The notes beneath the pieces are model-generated. The model searched no databases, was not told where the DNA came from, and was given only the letters and a program-made list of their open reading frames with translations. A stretch of DNA of 64,000 bases from Enoplolaimus lenunculus (lineage: Eukaryota > Nematoda > Enoplea > Enoplida > Thoracostomopsidae), in NCBI GenBank assembly GCA_030248215.1, contig JASANG010002542.1, positions 1 through 64,000 of the forward strand, given 5' to 3'. Position 1 is the first letter of the stretch. Each line of letters opens with the position of its first letter. The translations under genes were made by a program, and so were the position numbers. Positions 43,990 to 54,300 of this stretch are shown in pieces.

Positions 43990-44413
43990 GTTCCAGCAAG
44001 GACTAACTTTTGCCGGAACCGGAACAGGATCACGAATTTAATATCTTTGTAGGAACCGGAACCGGATCGAGAACTGGGAATTTGGAATAATTTTCGTTCT
44101 CGAGAATTACAGTTGGACTTTTTAGAAAAGTTACCAAAAACTGGCTTGAGCGAATTTTCAGCTATTTCATCACTAATTTTTGTAAAAACACATCAGCAAC
44201 AGTTTCCTAACAAAATTGAAAACTAATTGCAAAAACATGCGTTTCGAAATAAAATTTTTTAAAAAACAAAGTTTCCAATATTCAATGATTATAAATAATT
44301 TGCCACAAAACCGTTTACGGTGCCTGCATCTTTGAATGCAGGAACGCGAACAGGAACGGGAATTGAATTTTTTCACGAATTCCAGCCGGGACAGGAATTC
44401 CGGTTGAACCCTG
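43990..44413. mobile_element. Family I-like element (GGAACC repeats)
   Basis: AAGGTTCCAGCAAGGACTAA left, GGAATTCCGGTTGAACCCTG right. Confidence 0.6.
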
Positions 44414-44589
44414 ATACGGAACAACAAATCTTTCGCAAGATCTTGAAAATTTTATCGGATCCGACGAGTGTCAAGTTCTCATAGTCAACGAGTGTGGAAA
44501 AGTACCTTCTACCCGAGTATCCAGAGTCAAATCACAGGTTGGAATTGGATATCATATGAAACTGAAAATATACATGCGCTAGACTTAAG

Positions 44590-44766
44590 GTGGCGCTATA
44601 CCTTTGATGACGTCCTGACGCCGTCTGTCACCTGCCGGCACCGTGCTGTATTGTTCGTGAATTACTCACGTACGATACCGTATAGTGACAAACGGTAACG
44701 CACCTCACCGGACGGCACCAGGCGGTGACGGACATCGCCCGACAACAATTATAGTGCCACCCTTAG
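44590..44766. mobile_element. Family G GC-rich MITE
   Basis: TAAGGTGGCGCTATACC left, TATAGTGCCACCCTTA right; interior of CCGTC/GACGG words in inverted order. Confidence 0.75.
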
Positions 44767-45019
44767 AATTAGCGTGACACTATATTTGCCAGGCTATGCC
44801 GTTTAGCACCGCGCGTGAATTGATGCTAAACAAAATTTTTTGGTTTGCGGCGACAGATGTTGTCGTAAGACAGGTATATAGCACCACCTTTACACCACTG
44901 CCAAATTTAACTCAGTAATTGCTAATAAATATTGCTAATCATAGTCTACTGTAACAAGTACCTATACAGGTTTGCTTGCAAATTTTGTTCAAACGTGAAA
45001 TATTTACCATTCCAAATGG

Positions 45020-45350
45020 CCTGTCTAAGGCTACCACCTATTATTCGGTTACGGACTGTTATGTATTTTTAACCCGCACTACGCCGCCCTTCGTTACTGA
45101 CATATATCCAGTGGTGCAACTAAATTTTTATTGGTCTTGAATCAAAAATTTGAGCGATAATGCAAGGTTATACTTAGGAATGTACTTTCAAGACTTATAA
45201 GTATACTTTAAAGTTTCGAACTCAACTTTATTGAGGTCTGGAGTCATTTATCTGCTATAATTAGGAATAATTGACATTTATGGTCTCTAATTAGGGTTTA
45301 GAGACTTTATCCGCTTACGGACTCTTTTTAGGGATACGGACTCCTATTGA
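45020..45350. mobile_element. Family H element, diverged
   Basis: Shares GAGCGATAATGCAAGGTTAT and the repeated GGACTC/ATTAGGG blocks. Confidence 0.55.
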
Positions 45351-45362
45351 TTGCGACACAAA

Positions 45363-45412
45363 TATATATATGTATATATATAATATATAATATATATGTA
45401 TATATATATATT
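45363..45412. repeat. (TA)n microsatellite
   Basis: Pure ATAT/TATG tract. Confidence 0.85.
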
Positions 45413-45792
45413 GACCATTGTATTAAAACAACACAAAATACAAAACCTGACCATCATAGTTGTACACCACACCACCCGGTAACAAAAAGTGTTTTCTGTA
45501 AAATTTAACCACTATTTATCATTGCGGCTTTACTGGCCCTTAAAATCAAGATAAACACAAAATCAGAAAAATTTTAAATTTCAAACAGGTTCCAGTCACT
45601 GAATTAGCAAAATTAATTGGTTGCTGTTTTTGTGCAATATTTAAAATGCGCACAAGAGGGCGTAGCCTCCTTGAAAAGGGTTATCTTACTTGGTATATTT
45701 TTCGGTGTTGCTATTATAATCGAGTGCACTGAGTTTTAGACCGAATGTTGTTTTTGAAATTTGAAAGCATTTACTGAGGTTGGTTTATTGTA

Positions 45793-45936
45793 AACTGCAA
45801 AAAATGGTGAGTCAAATTGACTCTCTCCGAAATAGGCTTTTCTGGACTACACAAACTGAGTCAAAATTTGACTCCGCCTGAGTTAATTTCGACTTATTTT
45901 GACTCTGGCGGAGTCGAATTTTGACTCAGTTTGACT
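45793..45936. mobile_element. Family B MITE, right arm replaced
   Basis: Left arm with ATGGTGAGTCAAATTGACTC and half the right arm; the sequence then changes abruptly to Family C-type GCTTGGCTTTGGCTTAGG at 45937. Confidence 0.65.
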
Positions 45937-46098
45937 AATTTTTTTGCTTGGCTTTGGCTTAGGCACAGGTACATCCAGGTGTTGTAGTTTCTCCAACAAA
46001 ACGGGTAAACTAATGAAAACATGACCCGAGTGGAACTCGGTTCGTTGCCGAACCTCATTAATTTTCATGCCGAATCCTATTCATATTTAAGGATTCAC

Positions 46099-46317
46099 TT
46101 ATTTCTCAAAGCCTCCGGCAGGTCCATCCTCGGATGGCACATCCCGTAAATTACAAAATGAACGTTTGTGTCCGGATTCTATGATGCCTATCGGTGCAAT
46201 ACGGTTTTCGTGCCTTCTATCCTTATCGATGTTTTGGTTTACATTTTTGTCATGCGACCCCCATGCGAGTATGGCACCCAAATTGTACTCTTCTTCAACT
46301 TGATGGGTACGTAGCAT
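46099..46317 (-). CDS. Protein-like open frame, unrecognised
   Basis: 72 codons: MLRTHQVEEEYNLGAILAWG ... IAPIGIIESGHKRSFCNLRD ... PAGGFEK then TAA. Composition is balanced and protein-like, unlike the repeat-derived frames nearby. About 30 bp further on, a second frame starts at the ATG at 46068 (KINEVRQRTEFHSGHVFISL) and runs into a TTAGGC-type repeat. Either a gene fragment captured beside transposons or a broken gene; family not recognised. Confidence 0.35.
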   Translation of the reverse strand: MLRTHQVEEEYNLGAILAWGSHDKNVNQNIDKDRRHENRIAPIGIIESGHKRSFCNLRDVPSEDGPAGGFEK

Positions 46318-46502
46318 AGTTCACAAACGGACGCAAAACTTTTCTACACGGATCAAACTAAACCCTTAGGGTAAAATCTTGTTCATGACCCTATTGACAG
46401 AGGGGTGCTGGGTAACGGTCCCCACACAGCAAGCATCCGGATGTATTGACACCCATCGTTAAGCATATTTCTATGCCTGAACCTAATCGTAAAGTGAGCT
46501 TC

Positions 46503-46746
46503 GGCCCGTGTAAAGATCAGGGGCGGAGAGTTTTTCTGTGGGACTAAAATAGAGTAAACTTAAACTTTAGACTATTTTTTGCTTGGCTTAGGCTTAGGCT
46601 TACGCTTAGGCTTAGGACCATGCTCATTCTTACGCTTGCGCTTAGGCTTAGGCTTAGGCTTAGGCTTCGACTTCGACTTAGGCTTAGGCTTAGGCTTAGG
46701 AATATGCTTGCTTATAATACTATTCCGCCCCTGTTCTTTACATTTG
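46503..46746. mobile_element. Family C1 element
   Basis: GGCCCGTGTAAAGATCAGGG to CGCCCCTGTTCTTTACATT. Confidence 0.75.
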
Positions 46747-46937
46747 CTCTTATACCTAAGCCGCCTAATCAAAATAATTTCTGTCTTCTGGTTAAAACTT
46801 AAGCTTTAGCATAAAGTCTCACTGATACAATGAAAAATATTAATCAAAAATTCAAATTAGTGTCATACAATTTTATTTACTAAAAACTGTTTAACGTACA
46901 AGTTATACGCTGTACTAATGGATCGTCCAACGTCCCA

Positions 46938-47135
46938 TTACATAGGACAGGACCGGAACAGTAGTGTAAGCATATTGCTAAGCGTAAGCCTAAGCCTAAG
47001 CCTAAGCGTGAGGATTGAGTCTATACCTAAGTTTAAGCCTAAGCCTAAAGCGTAAGGATGATCCTATACCTAAGCCTAAGTCTAAGCCGAAGCGTAAGGA
47101 TGAGCCTATATTTAAAACTAAGCCTAAGCATAAGG
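46938..47135. mobile_element. Family C2 element, right end missing
   Basis: ACATAGGACAGGACCGGAAC start; core of AAGCCTAAGCGTAAGGATGA units. Confidence 0.6.
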
Positions 47136-47270
47136 GCACGGACGCGACAGTACATTCAGTTCCGTGTGGCAGACTGATGCAGGCGGAGTTTATTGACATC
47201 TGAACAAAGGTTTGGCAAAATGTGTTTAGTTTACAGTATAAAATTTATTCAAAATATCATCGTTGTTGAG

Positions 47271-47675
47271 GTCCATGTAAAGATCAGTGGCGGAACGTTT
47301 TTCTGTGGGACTACAATAGAGTTAGCGTAAGCTTTAGACTTTTTTGGCTTGGCTTAGGCTTAGATTTAGATTCAGGCTTAGGAATATGATCATTCTTACG
47401 CTACGCCTTTAGATTCGGCTTAGGCTTACACTGCAAAAAATGGTGAGTCAAATTGACTCTCTCGGAAATAGGCTTTTCCTGACAACACAAACTGAGTCAA
47501 AACTCGACACCGCAGAGTCATATTCGACTCAATTTGACTCTGATGGAATCAAATTTGACTCAGTTTGTGTAGTCAGGAAAAGCCTATTTCGGAGAGAGTC
47601 AATCTGACTCACCATTTTTTGCAGTGTATGAATATGGTTATAAATACTCTTCCATCCCTGTTCTTTGCATTGGCC
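47271..47675. mobile_element. Family C1 element split by Family B
   Basis: GTCCATGTAAAGATCAGTGG to CCCTGTTCTTTGCATTGGCC. Flanks GTTGTTGA and GTTGTTGG match at 7 of 8. The B element at 47429-47626 lies in its core. Confidence 0.75.
47429..47626. mobile_element. Family B palindromic MITE nested in Family C1
   Basis: CACTGCAAAAAATGGTGAG to CACCATTTTTTGCAGTG, flanked by TA on both sides. Confidence 0.85.
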
Positions 47676-48054
47676 GTTGTTGGTTTTACAGGAACACGAA
47701 CAATTTTATAAACCACCGGATGATAAAGAAACTAATTTTTTGCTCTTAGAATTTTAATTTGAAAACATTTAAAGAAAAAAGTTGTATTTAACCTAATAAA
47801 TCTACAGCATGCTATGATTACGTTATGTAAATTAATTTAAGTAAATCCTGTAATCGAAATATTGGCTTCTGATTAATAAAACTAAAACAGAAATACAAAA
47901 TGTAAATTTTGAAAACTTAAAATTCAAATTCGGGTACGACTCCAATTCGATGAAAATTTAATTTCGTAAAAATCCAAAATTTGCCAATTTCTGTTAAATG
48001 CAAAGTTCAAATATAAAGAATATGGTAAGCTGAAAAATATTTTTCAATTTTAAC

Positions 48055-48290
48055 GCTGCACTTTCAGGTCCATATTCTCAAATGTGTATAGCAATGATAT
48101 AATCAGTTCTACTAGGTTTTCAAACTCACTAACTATTGTAGTTGTTGAGCTCAAAAGTGATACAGGAGTGAAGCAAACCATTTGTGAAAAATGTGCTGAA
48201 TTTTGAACCTCAGCATTCACTGGTTCGTCTCTTACAAGACCTATTACCAAACTGGTGATAGCTGCTATACATATTTGAGAATAAAGGGTT
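48055..48290. mobile_element. Family M inverted-repeat element
   Basis: CTCAAATGTGTATAGCAATG left; CTGCTATACATATTTGAG right. Confidence 0.55.
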
Positions 48291-48454
48291 AAGAAAAAAA
48301 GCAAAAATGTATTAAATATAACACATTAATTATGTAGCATATACGAAGAATATACAACGACGTCACGTAACAACGGCGAAACCAGGATTATTAGGTCGCC
48401 GAAAAGGCATTTTACATTTTGCAAATTTTACAGTCTTCAATGCGTGGGCTTATG

Positions 48455-48708
48455 CACTGTAAATATCAGTGAGTTGATTTTAACTCAGAATAAGTTTAAT
48501 AACTCAGTCTGTAATTATGACTATCATAACTCAGAATTTTGAGTTGATTCAATTCATTCTCCGTTAATTAAATCAAGTCACCCAGAGTCAACTCAACTCC
48601 GAGTGAGAATCAACTCAACTCAGAGTGACTTAATGTTCACTGATATTAGTTCAGAAATAACCAACTCGCTAGCTGAGTTGATTACTCCACTCATTGAAAT
48701 TTACAGTG
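48455..48708. mobile_element. Family A MITE
   Basis: CACTGTAAATATCAGTGAG to TGAAATTTACAGTG. Confidence 0.75.
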
Positions 48709-48916
48709 TGTAAAGATCAGAGGCGAAACGTTTTTCTGCGGGACTGCAATTGACTAAACTTTATATAGTTCTAGACTATTTCTGCTTAGGCATAGGCTTA
48801 GGTGTAAGTTCATTCTTACGCCTAGGCTTATGCTATGATGAAAGCTCTTTGTTACGCGTAAGCGCAGGCATAGGAATATGCTTCGACTACTGTTACGGTC
48901 CTATTTTGTTCATTGG
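48709..48916. mobile_element. Family C1 element, diverged
   Basis: TGTAAAGATCAGAGGCG directly abuts the preceding Family A copy; the right end ACTGTTACGGTCC is degraded. Confidence 0.5.
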
Positions 48917-49030
48917 TTCACTGCGCGAATAGCTAATATTTTCAATGTTGTTTAATTTTAATATTGTAAATTGTGCAAAGGATTTCCTACTACTATTTTT
49001 ATCTGTTTAAAGTGTATTGCAAAATTCCCA

Positions 49031-49239
49031 CACTGCAAAAAATGGTGAGTCAAATTGACTCCCTCCGAAATAGGCTCTACAGGACTGCACAAGCCGAGTG
49101 AAATTCGACTTAGACATGGTCAAACATCACGCACGAAGGCGCACGCTTGACTCTGGCGGAGTCGAATTTGACTCCGTTTGTGTATTTCCGTAGAGCCTGT
49201 TTCGGATGGAGTCAATTTGACTCACCATTTTTCCGCGTG
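49031..49239. mobile_element. Family B MITE, diverged
   Basis: CACTGCAAAAAATGGTGAG start; the right terminus TTTTTCCGCGTG has lost the acceptor AG. Confidence 0.75.
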
Positions 49240-49334
49240 TATGATGCATACAAAAAGTTCACCCTGGTTCCACCACCATTCCGCACTGGCATAAAACATT
49301 ATCACCGGGTTTAGCAAATTCATAACTTTTACGG

Positions 49335-49735
49335 TCAATGTTACTTTGAGGGGCGCAGTATAAACATATTCCTAAACCTGGGCCTGAAGCCTCAGTGTAA
49401 ACGCAAGCCAAAAATTAGGCTATTAAGCCTACTTAAGCAAACAAATAGTCTAAAACCTAAATTAACTCTATAGTCATGCGAAAAAATGGTTGACACCTCA
49501 AAGGGCCAATGTAAAGAACAGTGGCGCAACAGTATTATAAGCGTATTCCTAAGCCTAAGCCTAAGCCTAAACCTAAGCTTTAGCCTAAGCGTAAGAATGA
49601 GCATATTCCTAAGCCTAAGCCTAAACCTAAGCCAAGCAAAAAATAGTCTACAGCTTATGCTTCCTCTAGTTTAGTCCCACAGAAAAACGTTCCGCCCCTG
49701 ATCTTTACATGGGCGCCTCAAAGTAACATGGGCCG
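49335..49735. mobile_element. Family C3 element split by Family C1
   Basis: CAATGTTACTTTGAGGGGCG left; CCTCAAAGTAACATGGGCC right; C1 copy in between. Confidence 0.75.
49503..49714. mobile_element. Family C1 element nested in C3, perfect 8-bp duplication
   Basis: Flanked by CCTCAAAG on both sides; GGCCAATGTAAAGAACAG to TGATCTTTACATGGG. Confidence 0.8.
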
Positions 49736-49807
49736 CTTTTATAAAAAACAAGCGTTTGAAAGCTATAGCAATAAATTACAAGAACATAAATACAGCACTG
49801 TTCCAAA

Positions 49808-49906
49808 CGCAACTCAAAGTGCGAATCAACCCAACTACTGTTATTAACTCAGAAATAACTAACTTTCCATTTGAGTTGATTAATTAACTCATTGGAATTT
49901 ACAGTG
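49808..49906. mobile_element. Family A MITE, right part only
   Basis: AACTCAAAGTG then TTGAGTTGATTAATTAACTC and GGAATTTACAGTG. Confidence 0.6.
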
Positions 49907-50114
49907 TGTGGTTCTTAGATTGAAATTTCTACGGCAAATCGTTTACCACAACCATTTTCATTCGCCTACAGTTAGGCAATAATACGACATAAATCTATTA
50001 ATCGCTAGCGCCATAAGAGCTTACAGGAAACTCGAGCGCATATGCTTCAAACCGGCACACTTTAGAACCTTAAGCCTAAGCCTAATTCTAAACCTAAGCC
50101 TAACTCTGGAATAT

Positions 50115-50275
50115 TTTTGATTTATATATTATATAGGTATATATTACAATTATATATTATATATACATATATAATATATAACATATATTTAATATATATT
50201 TGTAATGTATATTATATAGGTATATATTACAAATATATATATTATATATATATATAAATATATATATATATATGG
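50115..50275. repeat. AT-rich microsatellite cluster
   Basis: ATATAT/TATATTACA repeats with inverted symmetry. Confidence 0.8.
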
Positions 50276-50535
50276 GTAAAGCAGTTTGTAATAATATATT
50301 TTCTGATTTCCTTCAGTAATCCATATTTTGCGAGATTTACGCAATTTCAGCAAAATCGACATTTAATTCATAATCCAACGTTTCCCATCCCTTGCAAGCA
50401 GCAACCTATAAAAATTAATGCCATATGCTAAACGCCCGACCCACGACATCTAGCACAGAAGTCACATAGCGCCGTAACCCTGTAATTCTCTACAGTGGAA
50501 ACATTTCTGAAGGAGGCAGGCAAGAAAAATTGTCT

Positions 50536-50740
50536 GGTCAATGTAAAGAACAGAGGCGGAACAGTATTTTAAGCATATTCCTAAGCCTAAGCCTAGGTCT
50601 AAGCTTAAGCGTAAGAATGTGCATATTTCTAAGTGTAAGCCTAATCCTAATCCAAGCAAAAAAATTAGTCTAAAGCTTAAGCTTTTACTCTATTGCAGTC
50701 CCACAAAAAAAACGTTCCACCCCTGATCTTTACATGGGCC
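50536..50740. mobile_element. Family C1 element
   Basis: GGTCAATGTAAAGAACAGAGG to CCTGATCTTTACATGGGCC. Confidence 0.75.
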
Positions 50741-50945
50741 AATTTTCTTAACGTAAATTTTTTTGCTGTGAAAAAATGTTCAATTAACGGGGTCGCTGTA
50801 TTTGGCGGCTCTGAAATCAGCGATTAAAGCTGGTTCGAACTGTCAATCTACGTATGGTCCGCTGGAAACGTTAGACCGGCTTGTAATGGGACGCTAGCAA
50901 TTAGGCACGCAGTCCGCCTGTCAACAAGTTGCTTTTCCTGTAAGG

Positions 50946-51215
50946 TTGACGCTTTGTCACGCGGCGTCGTTCTTCGCCGTCTGTTGCCGTCCGTCAACGT
51001 CCGTCACCATACGGCATCGTACTGTAGGGACCCTAAGAAGAGGGGGAATGGGGACCCCCTCTTATTACCCCCTCTTATTCGGATCACTACGGTGCTTGAG
51101 TAATTCGTGCACGATACCGCTCGGTTACAGACGGTGACGGACAGCGCCGAACGGTGACGGAAAGCGACGGACAGCGCTGGACATCATCAAAAGTATTGCG
51201 GCACTCTTACTATTA
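50946..51215. mobile_element. Family G MITE carrying a Family H end fragment
   Basis: GC-rich CCGTCCGTCAACGTCCG left and GGTGACGGACAGCGCC right arms; between them TAGGGACCCTAAGAAGAGG and CTTATTCGGATCACTACGG are the two ends of Family H only. Confidence 0.55.
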
Positions 51216-51353
51216 CCTGTAATAAAAGTATGAAATTCATTGTTTTCACAATATCTTTTCTTATTCGTTTTCCTGAATTAAACAAAATTAGCTTTTTTGC
51301 CTTAAAATACATTTACTTAAATTATATTTAATCTTAAATAAATTTTGTTTATT

Positions 51354-54300
51354 TTACTTGTAAATCACAGCCGCCACCGTTCCACCGATCAGTGGCCCAA
51401 CCCAGTGAACATAATGATATTTCCAGACGTCACCTGATTTCATACAGCTTGGCAAAACTCCACTGAAAAATAAACAAATGTCAAAATTTGCAGAAAATAA
51501 CCCCTTAGGATTGCGCTATACTTCATGCAAAGTTCACAGAGTAACTTTTGAGTGCCTGCTTCCGATTTGTAACGGTGCTTGGGGTTACCTCATGTACACA
51601 TTTTAAAATGTACACTCGTTAGCCCCACCCTAATGTCTGTTTCTCCGTTCGCCCCTCACTAACGAGTGTCACAGAAAATTATTTGACGCTCGTTAGGGTG
51701 GCGCTGATGGAAATTTGACCTTTATATGTATATCTACAAGAGAGTACATTTTAAAATGTGTACATGGGGTTACCACAAAACCGGTACACTGCAGAAAATG
51801 GGGAGTCAAATTGACTCTCTCCGAAATAGGCTTTTCCTGACTACACAAACTGAGTCAAAATTCGACTCCGCCTGAGTTAATTTCGACTCAATTTGACTCT
51901 GGCGGAGTCGAATTTTGACTCAGTTTGTGTAGTCAGAAAAAGCCTATTTCGGAGTGAGTCAATTTGACTCACCATTTTTTGGAGTGTTGTAGTTTGTTAA
52001 TAAACCGAGTCGCAGCCAGTCGGAATTAAGTAATCTTTGGAAAAGGCAAATAACCTTCAAATGATAAGTTACTATACTGCGGCCAAAAGTACTAAAATGA
52101 GTAATCTGTTGTCTGCTCTTTCGAGTCTATAAAGCTCGAGTCGAAAGATGCTGTAGACGATTGAAATTCAAGTTTTCAAAAATATCATCCATCGGTAACG
52201 TTTTCAGCCATTTTTTTCTTTAGTTTTTTCAATAGTTATCATAACAATTATAGCGCTACTTAATAATGGCTGGGTTTCCGAAACCCTACTGAAGTACGAT
52301 TTTAGTACTTAAGTACGTGCTAAGTAATACTTAACGATTTTATTACAACAATTATGGCGCTAATTAATAATGGCTGGGTTTCTGAAACCCTACTGAAGTA
52401 CGATTTTAGTACTTAAGTACGTGCTAAGTAATACTTAACGATTTTATCACAACAATTATAGCTCTAATTAATAATGGCTGGGTTTCCGAAACCCTACTGA
52501 AGTACGATTTTAGTACTTAAGTACGTGCTAAGTAATACTTAACGATTTTATCACAACAATTATAGCGCTAATTAATAATGGCTGGGTTTCCGAAACCCTA
52601 CTGAAGTACGATTTTAGTACTTAAGTACGCGCTAAGTAATACTTAACGATTTTATCACAACAATTATGGCGCTAATTAATAATGGCTGGGTTTCCGAAAC
52701 CCTACTGAAGTACGATTTTAGTACTTAAGTACGTGCTAAGTAATACATAACGATTTTATCACAACAATTATAGCGCTAATTAATAATGGCTGGGTTTCCG
52801 AAACCCTACTGAAGTACGATTTTAGTACTTAAGTACGTGCTAAGTAATTACTTAACGATTTTGTCGTTTTTAAAAGCGCACTTAAGTAAATACTTAATTC
52901 GCTGACTAAATTTGATAGAATACAAATTTCCCATTCAGGAATACAACCTTAGTCTAACTGAAATTGTAGCAGCACGGTGCCTTCTTAATATAAAACAAAA
53001 CTATAACTTTTTTGTTATGACAATGGCTGGCATTCGGCGATTATTTGATTTTGCTCGAAATTTAAGTATTTACTTAAATCGTCGACTTAAGTAATTACTT
53101 AAGTATAACTTAAGTAAATACTTAAGTAAGACTTCGGAAACCCAGTCATTGTTCTTTAATTGTTATATGTATTTTTCGTACCAATCCTCAAAAATTGAAT
53201 ATGCCGCCGCTGGGCCAAGGCTGCGTGCTGGATTCAAACTGGCACCGCTTGAATTTCCCCTGAAAATACATGAAAATCATCACACAAAAACGTATTTCTG
53301 AACCCATAAAAATTAGTCTAAAGCTTAAGCTTACTCTACTGCAGTCCCACAGAAAAACGTTCGGGCCAATGTAAAGAACAGCGGCGAAACAGTATTATAA
53401 GAATATTCTTAAGCCTAAGCCTAAGCCTAAGCCAAGTAAAAGAAATTAGTCTAAAGCTTTAAGCTTACTGTTTTCTAGTTCCACAGAAAAACGTTCCGCC
53501 TCTGATCTTGGGTCGTTATTGTAAACGTTGAGTTTTCGCGTCGTTTACAAGAGAATAATTAAAACTTGGTGCGTTCAAAAGGGTGATTTGATCGCTAGAC
53601 ACCCCGCATTCACCAATATCTGATGCTTGTAAAACTTTGAAGATAACCTTGCAGCGAGATGAGCAAGAAGCTATAAGATGCTAAACGTGTATTGTAGCAT
53701 CAAAATTTTAACCATCAATCACAAAACGGTTCTTGGTTTATGGACTGGGAGACCAGCAGATAAGACCGCCTAGATACGCATCCGAGGGTGCGTCAGGTAT
53801 CCAGTGATGTATCCAGGTCAGATAGAACGAATGTATTCCCTTCCAAAATGAAAAAAGTTTGCTTTCTCTACTGAGGATTTAAGAATAAGGGTAGCGCTAT
53901 ACTTTTGAAGACGTCCACCACCGTCGGTCACCATCCGCTGCCGGCCGTCAACGTACGTCACCGGTCTGAATTACTCAGATACGATACTGTATAGTAACGG
54001 GCGGTGACGGACGGCGACGGACGGCACCGGGCGACAAGTATAGCCGCACTCAATCCTCGTAAATAGCAATGGTAAAAAATGGCATTTTATTGTAAGAAAA
54101 TGCTAAATATGCTACAGTTCAATCAATACTGAAACCAAAACAGCTTCAGCAGCTAACGCAACGTCAAACAGCTTCAGCAGCTAACGCAACGTCAAACAGC
54201 TTCAGCAGCTAACGCAACGTCAAACAGCTTCAGCAGCTAACGCAACGTCAAACAGCTTCAGCAGCTAACGCAACGTCAAACAGCTTCAGCAGCTAACGCA

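Noticed and set aside
45594-45740. Plus-strand frame after TTTCAAACAG reading Cys-rich sequence
   Set aside because: No donor, no partner exon and ordinary AT-rich composition.
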